This document shows positions 18,367-25,814 of a stretch of DNA of 64,000 nucleotides, one piece after another (position 1 is the stretch's first letter; the number at the start of each line of letters is the position of its first letter). The notes below the pieces were generated by a model. The model was not told the origin of the DNA, searched no databases, and was given only the letters and a program-made list of their open reading frames with translations. The stretch lies in NCBI GenBank assembly GCA_016721015.1, contig JADKJL010000001.1, positions 496,001-560,000 on the forward strand, read 5' to 3'. Source of the stretch: Lysobacterales bacterium (GTDB lineage: Bacteria > Pseudomonadota > Gammaproteobacteria > Xanthomonadales > Rhodanobacteraceae). A program made the position numbers and the translations under genes.

Positions 18367-18678
18367 TCAAGCCGCAGCCAGCACTTTACGAACCGTTTGC
18401 GGTGCTGCAACCGCAATCTTCAGCAACGCTTTTGCCGCGCCGCTTGGCTCGCGGCGTCCCTGCTCCCAATCCTGCAGTGTTCGCACGGACACCCCGAGCA
18501 TTGCCGCGAAATCGGCCTGCGACTGCCCGAGCTTTGTACGGGCTTCGGTGGCTTGACTCACTTGCACGATGAATCGGCGTCCACCGCCGGCCTTGATCTC
18601 GCGGATGGCTTCCAACACTTCATCACCAATGTTGCGCTTGGCGTCGCGGGCCAGGATGTCTTTGCTGAGCTTTTTCAT
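18367..18678 (-). CDS. HigA-like XRE-family antitoxin
   Basis: A 103-residue protein. The C-terminal half is a helix-turn-helix of the Xre/HigA type (KLGQSQADFAAMLGVSVRTL, then QDWEQGRREPSGAAKALL). The N-terminal part, MKKLSKDILARDAKRNIGDE, fits antitoxins paired with HigB2/RelE-like toxins. Its ATG overlaps the toxin stop by four bases (18675-18678), so the order is toxin then antitoxin. It should bind the palindrome upstream of the toxin gene (19016-19038) and repress the operon. It appears intact, unlike its toxin partner. Confidence 0.88.
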   Translation of the reverse strand: MKKLSKDILARDAKRNIGDEVLEAIREIKAGGGRRFIVQVSQATEARTKLGQSQADFAAMLGVSVRTLQDWEQGRREPSGAAKALLKIAVAAPQTVRKVLAAA

Positions 18679-18989
18679 GACTTCACCCTATGATCCTTGA
18701 TCTGACGTATGACGTGCGCCGGGAGATTGTCTTGTCGCGTCTTGGCATAGATCGCCAGCAACCAAATCTGACCTGCCTGGGTGACTTCGTAATAGATCAC
18801 GCGCACGCCACCACGTTTACCCTTGTCGGCCGAACCCCAGCGCATCTTGCGACAGCCGCCGGAGCCCGGAATCAAATCACCCGCGTCCACGTGCTGGCAC
18901 AAGTGCCACCGCATGGCGGTGTACTCCTCTTCCGTAAGGTAGTCCTACACGTAATTCGCAAAGAGGGATGATGCGACGAATTCGTGCAT
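18675..18989 (-). pseudogene. HigB/RelE-like toxin gene with a premature TAG
   Basis: Read from ATG at 18989 the frame gives MHEFVASSLFANYV, a TAG at 18945-18947, then DYLTEEEYTAMRWHLC and the full RelE/HigB core (AGDLIPGSGGCRKMRWG, GGVRVIYYEVT, WLLAIYAKT, LPAHVIRQIK). The total of 105 codons matches the family, so one nonsense codon at position 15 is the only lesion. Reinitiation at an internal ATG (18914) would make a toxin lacking about 25 N-terminal residues. Whether that is active is unknown. It is coupled to the antitoxin gene by a four-base overlap. Confidence 0.82.
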
Positions 18990-19015
18990 GGCAGACTCCC
19001 TTCCGCTGCTGGTCT

Positions 19016-19038
19016 ACCATACGGCAATGCCGTATGGT
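19016..19038. promoter_or_regulatory. Perfect 23-bp palindrome, likely HigA-type operator
   Basis: ACCATACGGCA, one central base, then TGCCGTATGGT form two perfect 11-bp arms. It lies 27 bases upstream of the toxin start on the minus strand, where antitoxin operators of such operons are found. No other gene start is nearby. Function is inferred from position and symmetry. Confidence 0.75.
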
Positions 19039-19142
19039 TGGCAACATCATCGTTCATGATTGGACTGGCTCACCACGAACGGACGAGCTTGGTCAGAAAA
19101 ATCATATCGAGAGGCAGACGACCTTGGCTGTGGAAGACCCCG

Positions 19143-20342
19143 TCAAGCCTCAACGCAATCAAAGCGCCGATCCGCGTCAACCTCGGCGTCGTAATCGACA
19201 TCGGCGCGGTCGAACCCGAACAGCTTCAGGAACTCGTGCTTGTAGCCGGCGTAGTCGGTGACTTCGCGCAGGTTTTCGGTGGTGACGGTGGGCCACAGGG
19301 TCTGGCAGGGGATCTGCACGTCGTCGCGCAGTTCCCAGTCGTCGAGGCGCAGGCGGCCTTCGTCGTCGGTGGCCGGTGCGGCGCCGTCCGCACGGTAGAG
19401 GCGATCCTGAAACAGGCGGTTGGCTTGTTCAATCGGGTTTTCGTGGATGCCTTTCTCTTTCATGATCTTGAAGGCGATCGAGACGTACAGCGGAATGACC
19501 GGGATCGCGGCACTGGCCTGGGTGACCACGGATTTCATGACGCCAACATAGGCTTCCAATCCAGGGTGGCAATTACGCAATTCCCTGGCCGTATTGTCCA
19601 GATGCTGCTTGGCCTGGCCGAGCGTGCCGTGCCAGTACATCGGCCAGGTGATTTCGGTGCCGATATAGCTGTAGGCAATGGTCTTGGCCTTGTCAGCAAG
19701 GACGCCGGCGGCGTTTAGCGCTTCGATCCACAGCGCCCAATCCTCACCACCCATCACGGTGACGGTATCCCTGATTTCCTGTTCGGTGGCCGGTTCGACA
19801 CTGGCTTCGATCACGGTGTCCTTGTTGGTATCGACCGAGGTGTTGGTGAAGGTATCGCCGATGGTCTTGAGCGCCGAGCGGACGACTTCACCGCTGCCCG
19901 GCAGCTTGCGTACCGGCGAGGCCAGCGAATAGACGACGAGATCGATCGAGCCGCCCATTTCTTTCGTGATGAGCTCGATCGCCATGGCGCGGGTTTCATC
20001 CGAGAACGCGTCGGCGTTGATTGACTTGCTGTACAGACCTGCGGCTTTCGCGGCCTTGTCAAATGCGGCGGAGTTGTACCAGCCAGCCGTGCCGGTCTTG
20101 GTCTCGCTGCTCGGTTTCTCGAAGAACACGCCGAGGCTCGCAGCGCCGTAGCCGAAAGCCGCGGTGATGCGCGAGGCAAGTCCGTAGCCGGTCGAGGCGC
20201 CGATCACGAGGACGCGCTTGGGGCCGGAGCCTTCATGTTTGAAGTCTTGGGTGATCTTGATCTGTTCGAGCACATTGAGTTCGCAGCCGACCGGGTGGGC
20301 CGTCGTACAGATGAATCCACGCACTTTGGGTTTGATGATCAC
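19143..20342 (-). CDS. fabV: FabV-type enoyl-ACP reductase (NADH)
   Basis: A 399-residue SDR-superfamily enoyl-ACP reductase that performs the last reduction of each fatty acid elongation cycle. VIIKPKVRGFICTTAHPVGC is the family N-terminus; VLVIGASTGYGLASR is the NADH site; Y-x8-K is present as YWHGTLGQAK. The start is GTG at 20342 with AGGAG eight bases upstream; an in-frame ATG at 20399 would add 19 unrelated residues. FabV enzymes are known for low sensitivity to triclosan. The C-terminal helix-rich part (GFDRADVDYDAEVD) is complete. It lies alone between the HigBA remnant and a REP-like array. Confidence 0.95.
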   Translation of the reverse strand: MIIKPKVRGFICTTAHPVGCELNVLEQIKITQDFKHEGSGPKRVLVIGASTGYGLASRITAAFGYGAASLGVFFEKPSSETKTGTAGWYNSAAFDKAAKAAGLYSKSINADAFSDETRAMAIELITKEMGGSIDLVVYSLASPVRKLPGSGEVVRSALKTIGDTFTNTSVDTNKDTVIEASVEPATEQEIRDTVTVMGGEDWALWIEALNAAGVLADKAKTIAYSYIGTEITWPMYWHGTLGQAKQHLDNTARELRNCHPGLEAYVGVMKSVVTQASAAIPVIPLYVSIAFKIMKEKGIHENPIEQANRLFQDRLYRADGAAPATDDEGRLRLDDWELRDDVQIPCQTLWPTVTTENLREVTDYAGYKHEFLKLFGFDRADVDYDAEVDADRRFDCVEA

Positions 20343-20499
20343 GCGATGACTCCTGACGCTTTTCGGTAATTCGCCAGTGTACCGAAGGTGGATCGACATG
20401 CGCTGCCGTAGGGTGTGCCGGAGTGGAAATCAAGCCCGAAGCATTGGACTCCGGCCTGCGCAGACCTATTGAGCATTCCTTTCATCATGTCAGCAATTC

Positions 20500-20663
20500 G
20501 TGGGAGCGACTTCAGTCGCGATGCGGCGCACATGCTGGAGCATCGCGACTGAAGTCGCTCCCACAAACCAAAGCATCGCGACTGAAGTCGCTCCCACAAA
20601 CCAGAGCATCGCGACTGAAGTCGCTCCCACAAACCAAAGCATCGCGACTGAAGTCGCTCCCAC
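20500..20663. repeat. REP-like array: one forward and four inverted copies of a 25-bp palindrome unit
   Basis: The 25-mer that starts GTGGGAGCGACTTCAGTCGC occurs at 20500-20524. Its reverse complement then follows at 20540, 20573, 20606 and 20639, spaced exactly 33 bases apart with linker AAACCAAA or AAACCAGA. Each unit contains the internal hairpin GCGACT-GA-AGTCGC. The array lies between the fabV start and the 3' end of the large amidohydrolase gene. It resembles REP/BIME elements; no associated transposase is in the window. Confidence 0.9.
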
Positions 20664-20749
20664 GAAGGCATCACCCGCTCGTGACGAGCCTTCGCACACA
20701 TGACGAGAATGAGAGAGGAGTGCCGACGGCAAGCCGGCACTCCGATCCA

Positions 20750-23700
20750 TCAATGCGTGTGCAGGGTGCCGGACTTCGGGCAATGGCACGGAGCGGTTGG
20801 GCCGTATTCGATGCCAAACGTGCGACCTTCGTGGTGGCGTTGCCAGTAGAACTCGGGCGCGGCGCGATTCTTGCCGCCGACTTCCGCCATGTCGGCATCG
20901 ACGTCGAAGACGCGACCATTAACGGCCACGTAGCGGGTATCGATGGTGGCGCGGATGTTCTCCAGCGGATTGGTATTGAGGACGACGAAATCAGCGCGCT
21001 TGCCGGGAGTCAGCGAGCCGATCTGTCTGGACAGGCCGAGCATGTCGGCGCCATCGATGGTGGCCGCGCGCAGCGCTTCGAAGTTGCTGAAGCCGCCCTG
21101 GGTCAGCATCCAGATTTCCCAGTTCTCAGAAAGCCCCTGCAACTGGCCGTGGCCGCCGGTGCTGATCTTGACACCGGCGTCACGCAGCTTCTTGGCCGCC
21201 TTGGCCACTTCGATATGGTAGTAATCCCAGTCCGGTGCGGTCTCGCGGCGGATCGAACGCGCATCCAGTGTTTCGCGTGGAAAGAAGCGATTGAGCTTCT
21301 TGTCTTCCCAGACATTGTCACGCGCGTACCACCAGTATTCGCCGCTGAGGCCGCCGTAGCTGACGACCAGGGTCGGCGTATTGCGCACGTCCGTTTCCTT
21401 CCAAAGATTGATGACATCCGCATACAGCGGCGCGACCGGGATGTTGTGCTCGATGCTGGTGACGCCATCGAGCATCATCGTCATGTTGTGGTTGAAGGTC
21501 GAGCCGCCTTCCTCGACCACAAGCATGCCGAGCTCACGCGCGGCCTGGTTGATCTGCTGACGCTGGTCGCGACGCGGCTGGTTGTAGCTCTTCACGCTGA
21601 ACGCGCCATTGGCCTTCATGCGGCGCAGGTGCGCGCGCGCATCATCGAGCGAGTTGACCACCGCCTTGAAGTCGCCATCAGCACCGTAGAGAATGGTGCC
21701 CGTCGAGAAGATGCGCGGGCCGACCATGTCGCCGGCCTTGACCAGTTCCGATTGCGAGAACACGGTTTCGGTGGTCGCCGAGGGATCGTGGGTGGTGGTC
21801 ACGCCAAAAGCGAGATTGGTGTAGTAGGCCCAGTTCTGCTGCGGCACGACGCCGGAGCTGAAGTGATTCACATGCGCGTGGACATCGACATAGCCCGGCA
21901 CGATGGTCTTGCCCTTCACATCGATGACCCTGGCGTTCGACGGGATGGAAACGGTACCGCTCGCACCGATCGCCTTGATCGTGTCGCCATCGACGACCAG
22001 CACGCCATCTTCGATGACCTCCTGCTTTGATTCGGCACCGTTCATCGTGACCAGCCGCGCGCCGGTGAAGGCGAACACATCGCTGGGCGCGTCATAGCGA
22101 ACACTCAATCCCACCTTGACGCCCTTGTCGCTGCCAGGCTTGGGCAAATCCTTGCGTGCGCCAGGCAGGAAGGCAAACGACTCGGTGAGATCGCGCGAGT
22201 GATAGTCATCACCGACCATCCAGTGCAGCGAGCGCGAGTCGGCCGCCCAATGCAGGTAGGAGCCGACATTCTGACTGACCACACTGACCGGGATCGCCTT
22301 GGTTTCCTTCGACAGTTCAATGCTGCCGCCAGTCATCGGCATCGGCGCGACATAGGCATTGAACAACTCGGTGAAAGCGACCCACTTTCCGTCGGGACTG
22401 ATGCTGACAAAGTTGACGTACTTGAGATCGAACACGTCACGCGGTTCGCTGCCATCGATACCGATGCTCTGCAGTTTTTTCTTCAGGCCATCGCCGGTAA
22501 GGAAGCTGATGCGCTTGCCGTCCGCCGAGAAAGCCGGATCGGCGCCTTCTTTCGCCAGTCGCCGCGCTTCGCCGCCCGCACTCGGCATCAGATAGATGCC
22601 TGACTCACCGGAATTGAGATTGCCGGTCAGGGAGCTGCCGGAAGTCTTCGCATAGACGATGCGCGAACCATCGTTCGAATAGCGCGGGCCGTAATAGAAG
22701 CCGGGTTTCGAGGTCACGATGCGCGAGGCCTTGGTCGCAAAATCATGCTCGACGATGCGACCTTGTTCGGCGTCCGACCAGGTGGTGTAGAGCAGCTTGC
22801 TGCCGTCCGCGCTGAAGCTGGGCTGGTATTCATAGCGGCTGTCGTCGGCACCGAGGCGGGCGGGTTTGCCATTGGGCAGCGACTTCACCCATAAATGCCC
22901 GAGCGCGTGGAAGACGAGGCTCCGGCCATTCGGGCTGGTTGCCACATCACGGATCATCTTCGGCTCGAACGTGCCTTCGCCGATGGTCTGCTCGAAACGC
23001 AGCGGTTCGGCAACGGTCTGCTCGACATCCGCCGTGAACGAGATCTGCGTGTGCGCGCCGCTCATGGCATCGACGTGCCAGAGCTTGCCTTGCGCCCAGA
23101 TCACCAGTGATTTCGAATCGGGCGTCCACGCATAGTTTGGATACGGGCCGAAGATCGCCCAGGCTTCCTGCATGTCGTGCGAGAGCCCATCCCAGATGGT
23201 CCGGACTTCGCCGCTGTCGAGATCGACCTTCTCCAGCACGGTCTTCTCGCGCACGCGCTTGACGAAGGCCAGCGACTTGCCATCGGGTGATGGCTCGGGA
23301 CGCACGGCACCACCAGGTGTGGCAATGATGGTTTCAATTTCGCCATCGCGAAGATCGAGGCGCTTGACCGCGTAGATCAAGCCGTGCGGATCCTTGTTGT
23401 ACTGAAAGTTCGGCCCGCGGCTGACATCTTCCGAGTAATACACATAGTGACCATCGGCGCTGACCGCGGGCTCGCCAAGATCCTGCTGGTCGTTCTTCTG
23501 TTTGGTCAGCTGCAGTCCGGTGCCGCCGGCAATGTGATACATCCACAGCTCGCCGGCACCGAGCGAGCGCTCGCCGGTGAAATGCTTGCGTGCGATCAGA
23601 TACTGGCCGTCTGGCGTCCAGGCGGGATTGTTGAGCAGACGGAAATCCTCTTTCGACACCTGGATGGCGTCGCCGCCGATGGCCGGCATGCGCCAGATAT

Positions 23701-24049
23701 TGTTGCCGCCGCCGCGATCCGAGGTATAGGCGATCTCCTTGCCGTCCGGGGAGAAGCGCGGCTGCACATCCCAGGCCTGGCCCTGGGTGATGCGTCTGGC
23801 CTTGCCGCCTTCGATCGGCAGCAGGTAAAGATCGCCGAGCATGCTGAAGGCGATGGACTTGCCGTTCGGGCTGACATCGAGATCCAGCCAGGTTCCTTCG
23901 TCGGTACCGAAGCGTATGGTCTTGGTCGGGCCGTGGGCAGCGTTGACGTCCCACTTGGGTTCATCCTTCTTCTTGTCGGCGGCAAACGTCAGGCCCGGCA
24001 ACAGCAACAGGCAGCCGAACACGGCGGCGAGGGATCGAGAAGGCATCAT
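20750..24049 (-). CDS. Exported PD40 beta-propeller/amidohydrolase protein
   Basis: A 1099-residue protein with a signal peptide (LLLLPGLTFA). Residues about 40-650 contain many TolB-like PD40 repeats, each with the xSPDGKxIAY theme, forecasting one or two beta-propellers. Residues about 690-1060 are an amidohydrolase with VDVHAHVNH as the first metal site and LTPGKRADFVVLNTNPL near the end. The protein ends with an unusual Cys/His-rich tail (PCHCPKSGTLHTH). The fusion is known in secreted hydrolases, but the substrate is not established; peptides or cyclic amides are possible. The start is one of two adjacent ATGs at 24049 and 24046. The REP-like array follows its stop. Confidence 0.88.
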   Translation of the reverse strand: MMPSRSLAAVFGCLLLLPGLTFAADKKKDEPKWDVNAAHGPTKTIRFGTDEGTWLDLDVSPNGKSIAFSMLGDLYLLPIEGGKARRITQGQAWDVQPRFSPDGKEIAYTSDRGGGNNIWRMPAIGGDAIQVSKEDFRLLNNPAWTPDGQYLIARKHFTGERSLGAGELWMYHIAGGTGLQLTKQKNDQQDLGEPAVSADGHYVYYSEDVSRGPNFQYNKDPHGLIYAVKRLDLRDGEIETIIATPGGAVRPEPSPDGKSLAFVKRVREKTVLEKVDLDSGEVRTIWDGLSHDMQEAWAIFGPYPNYAWTPDSKSLVIWAQGKLWHVDAMSGAHTQISFTADVEQTVAEPLRFEQTIGEGTFEPKMIRDVATSPNGRSLVFHALGHLWVKSLPNGKPARLGADDSRYEYQPSFSADGSKLLYTTWSDAEQGRIVEHDFATKASRIVTSKPGFYYGPRYSNDGSRIVYAKTSGSSLTGNLNSGESGIYLMPSAGGEARRLAKEGADPAFSADGKRISFLTGDGLKKKLQSIGIDGSEPRDVFDLKYVNFVSISPDGKWVAFTELFNAYVAPMPMTGGSIELSKETKAIPVSVVSQNVGSYLHWAADSRSLHWMVGDDYHSRDLTESFAFLPGARKDLPKPGSDKGVKVGLSVRYDAPSDVFAFTGARLVTMNGAESKQEVIEDGVLVVDGDTIKAIGASGTVSIPSNARVIDVKGKTIVPGYVDVHAHVNHFSSGVVPQQNWAYYTNLAFGVTTTHDPSATTETVFSQSELVKAGDMVGPRIFSTGTILYGADGDFKAVVNSLDDARAHLRRMKANGAFSVKSYNQPRRDQRQQINQAARELGMLVVEEGGSTFNHNMTMMLDGVTSIEHNIPVAPLYADVINLWKETDVRNTPTLVVSYGGLSGEYWWYARDNVWEDKKLNRFFPRETLDARSIRRETAPDWDYYHIEVAKAAKKLRDAGVKISTGGHGQLQGLSENWEIWMLTQGGFSNFEALRAATIDGADMLGLSRQIGSLTPGKRADFVVLNTNPLENIRATIDTRYVAVNGRVFDVDADMAEVGGKNRAAPEFYWQRHHEGRTFGIEYGPTAPCHCPKSGTLHTH

Positions 24050-24195
24050 TGGTACCCCGGGTAAAGACAACAGTCCTCGATCCTAGCCCGGATTGCGGTG
24101 CCTAGCATGGGGCTAAAGTCCCGGATCCGATGATCCCAACCCGCGCTCTGCTGTACATTCCCTCCCGGCAAGGTAAATGGGATGGGGAAGTCGGC

Positions 24196-24657
24196 ATGAT
24201 CGAGAGAGATTCGCGTCAAGCGGTAGTCGACGATGAGCATCTGCGCCTGCTTTGCTGGGGCTATGTCTTTTCCGGCGTCATGACCGGTTTGTTTTCCTTG
24301 CTCGGTCTGCTCTATGCCGGCATGGGTCTGGTCATGAGCAGGTTTTTCGCGGAAGCCGCGAAGAACGCCGTACATGCCGAAAAGATTCCACCCGAGTCGC
24401 TTGGCACGATCGTCGGCCTATTCGGAGGCGTATTCTTCCTGATCGCGATCTCGCTGGCCCTGGCCAAGCTGTGGACTGCGCGCTGCATCAAGCGGCGCCA
24501 GTCGCGCGTGTTTTGCATGGTCGTTGCCGGAATTTCCTGCTTCGGCATTCCGTATGGCACGATTCTCGGCATGTGCACGTTTTTCGTGCTCGGGCGGCAA
24601 AGTGTGGTCGCGCAATTCGATGCGAGTGATGGCAAGGCGGGCCAACACGTTTTGTGA
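24196..24657 (+). CDS. Small multi-spanning membrane protein of unknown function
   Basis: A 153-residue protein starting MIERDSRQAVVDDEHLRLLCWGY, with three or four hydrophobic segments (about 22-46, 72-95, 108-135). I recognise no family. The ATG at 24196 is preceded by GGGGAAG and is preferred to the more distant 24130. Its stop overlaps the GTG start of the next gene by four bases, so the two are translationally coupled. Confidence 0.75.
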   Translation: MIERDSRQAVVDDEHLRLLCWGYVFSGVMTGLFSLLGLLYAGMGLVMSRFFAEAAKNAVHAEKIPPESLGTIVGLFGGVFFLIAISLALAKLWTARCIKRRQSRVFCMVVAGISCFGIPYGTILGMCTFFVLGRQSVVAQFDASDGKAGQHVL

Positions 24658-25040
24658 GCAGCTTCCTGCGAGGTTTGCTGGCGCTGGTATTCATGGCGCC
24701 AATCACGTTGCACGCCGCGGCGGCCACGGACACTCCACGCCGCGAAATCGCTGCACTGCTGCAGGCGCTTGGCGCGTCGCAGTGTGCGTTCTTCCGCAAT
24801 GGAACCTGGTACGACAGCAATGAGGCCGAATCCCACCTCAAGCGCAAGCTCGATTACTTCGAGCGCAAGCAATTGCTTTCAAGCGCGGATGCCTTCATCA
24901 ATGATGCGGCCAGCCGCAGCAGCATGAGTGGCAAGGTCTATCAGGTGCGCTGCCCGGATCAGCCGGCACAGCCAAGCGCGCAATGGCTGAAGCAGAAGCT
25001 GGAGGAACTGCGGCGCAACGGATCCGATTCGCCCCACTGA
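24654..25040 (+). CDS. DUF5329-like exported protein
   Basis: A 128-residue protein with a signal peptide (residues about 1-24, LHAAAA). The mature part has the pattern of DUF5329: an N-terminal helix, CAFFRNGTWYDSNEAESHL, an IND-ASRSSMSGK-Y block and QVRCPDQPAQPSAQWL with a second Cys, so the two cysteines may form a disulfide. It starts with GTG in a four-base overlap with the membrane protein gene, which suggests the two products work together. The function is unknown. Confidence 0.8.
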   Translation: MSSFLRGLLALVFMAPITLHAAAATDTPRREIAALLQALGASQCAFFRNGTWYDSNEAESHLKRKLDYFERKQLLSSADAFINDAASRSSMSGKVYQVRCPDQPAQPSAQWLKQKLEELRRNGSDSPH

Positions 25041-25130
25041 GGCACCGGCTCCGCGCCCCGCAAACGCGGCGATTTTGTGATTGGCCGCCGCCCCGGCGCG
25101 GACCGGGATGGCGGGCAGCGTTTCGAGTGA

Positions 25131-25706
25131 TCAGCGCGCGCGGAACAGGGTCGGTGCCCAGTTGCTGCCAGCGCCATAGCCATCGCGACGGCGGCGACGC
25201 ATGCCTTCATGGGCTTCGAGACGACGGGTTTCCAGCCACTCGACGCGTTCGGTCTTGAGGCTGGCCGGATCGACGCCACGGCGAGCGGCTTCCTGGCTGC
25301 GATAAAGCACGAAGTCTCCATAGGCATCGAGTTCCGGCTTGAGTTCGCGCACGCACAGCTCAATCATGATTGCGTCATCGAGGAAACCGATCACGGGCAC
25401 GCTGTCCGGAATGATGTCGTTCGGGTCGGCAAAGTAGGCGAGGCAGGAAAGTACACGCTTGCGATCCTCTTCGGGCAGGCCATAGCCATCGTCGAGGACG
25501 AGCTGGATCATCTGATCGAGGTTGTCGAGACGATCCTTGATGAAGTGCGGAACCTTGGTTCTGGGTACGTCGACGAGCAGTTTGGATGCCGCATCGACGA
25601 TGGCCTTTGGGGTCAGATCACCCGCCTTGGCTTGGGCGCGCTGCATTGCTTCGATGAAATGATCGAGGTCTTCATCACCCAGTTGAATCGTGATGTCCAG
25701 GGACAT
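25131..25706 (-). CDS. YkvA/DUF1232 family protein
   Basis: A 191-residue protein. The middle contains the DUF1232 core: LSCLAYFADPNDIIPDSVPV followed by IGFLDDAIMIELCVRELK, a helix pair with conserved Asp and Pro. The C-terminus is Arg-rich (EGMRRRRRDGYG). The role is not established. The start at 25706 has GGAG upstream; a GTG nine bases earlier is also in frame. It is not closely linked to the phospholipase D-like gene, whose 3' end is about 110 bases away. Confidence 0.83.
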   Translation of the reverse strand: MSLDITIQLGDEDLDHFIEAMQRAQAKAGDLTPKAIVDAASKLLVDVPRTKVPHFIKDRLDNLDQMIQLVLDDGYGLPEEDRKRVLSCLAYFADPNDIIPDSVPVIGFLDDAIMIELCVRELKPELDAYGDFVLYRSQEAARRGVDPASLKTERVEWLETRRLEAHEGMRRRRRDGYGAGSNWAPTLFRAR

Positions 25707-25814
25707 GGGTACCACTCCGCAGGGAAAATACGAGCGCTGAGACTAGACGGCGCATTGGGGCGCGTCAATCGGCGTGATACGCCGACCATGGCGGGCCCCC
25801 CGGAAGCTCGCCAC

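Noticed and set aside
20540..20663. Regular 33-bp repeats that could be mistaken for a CRISPR array.
   Set aside because: The linkers are nearly identical, not unique spacers, the units are palindromic REP-like sequences, and no cas gene is nearby.
20423..22030. A 535-codon frame opposite the PD40/amidohydrolase gene that also runs through the REP array.
   Set aside because: The translation is repeat-derived and low-complexity at its start and has no family motif.
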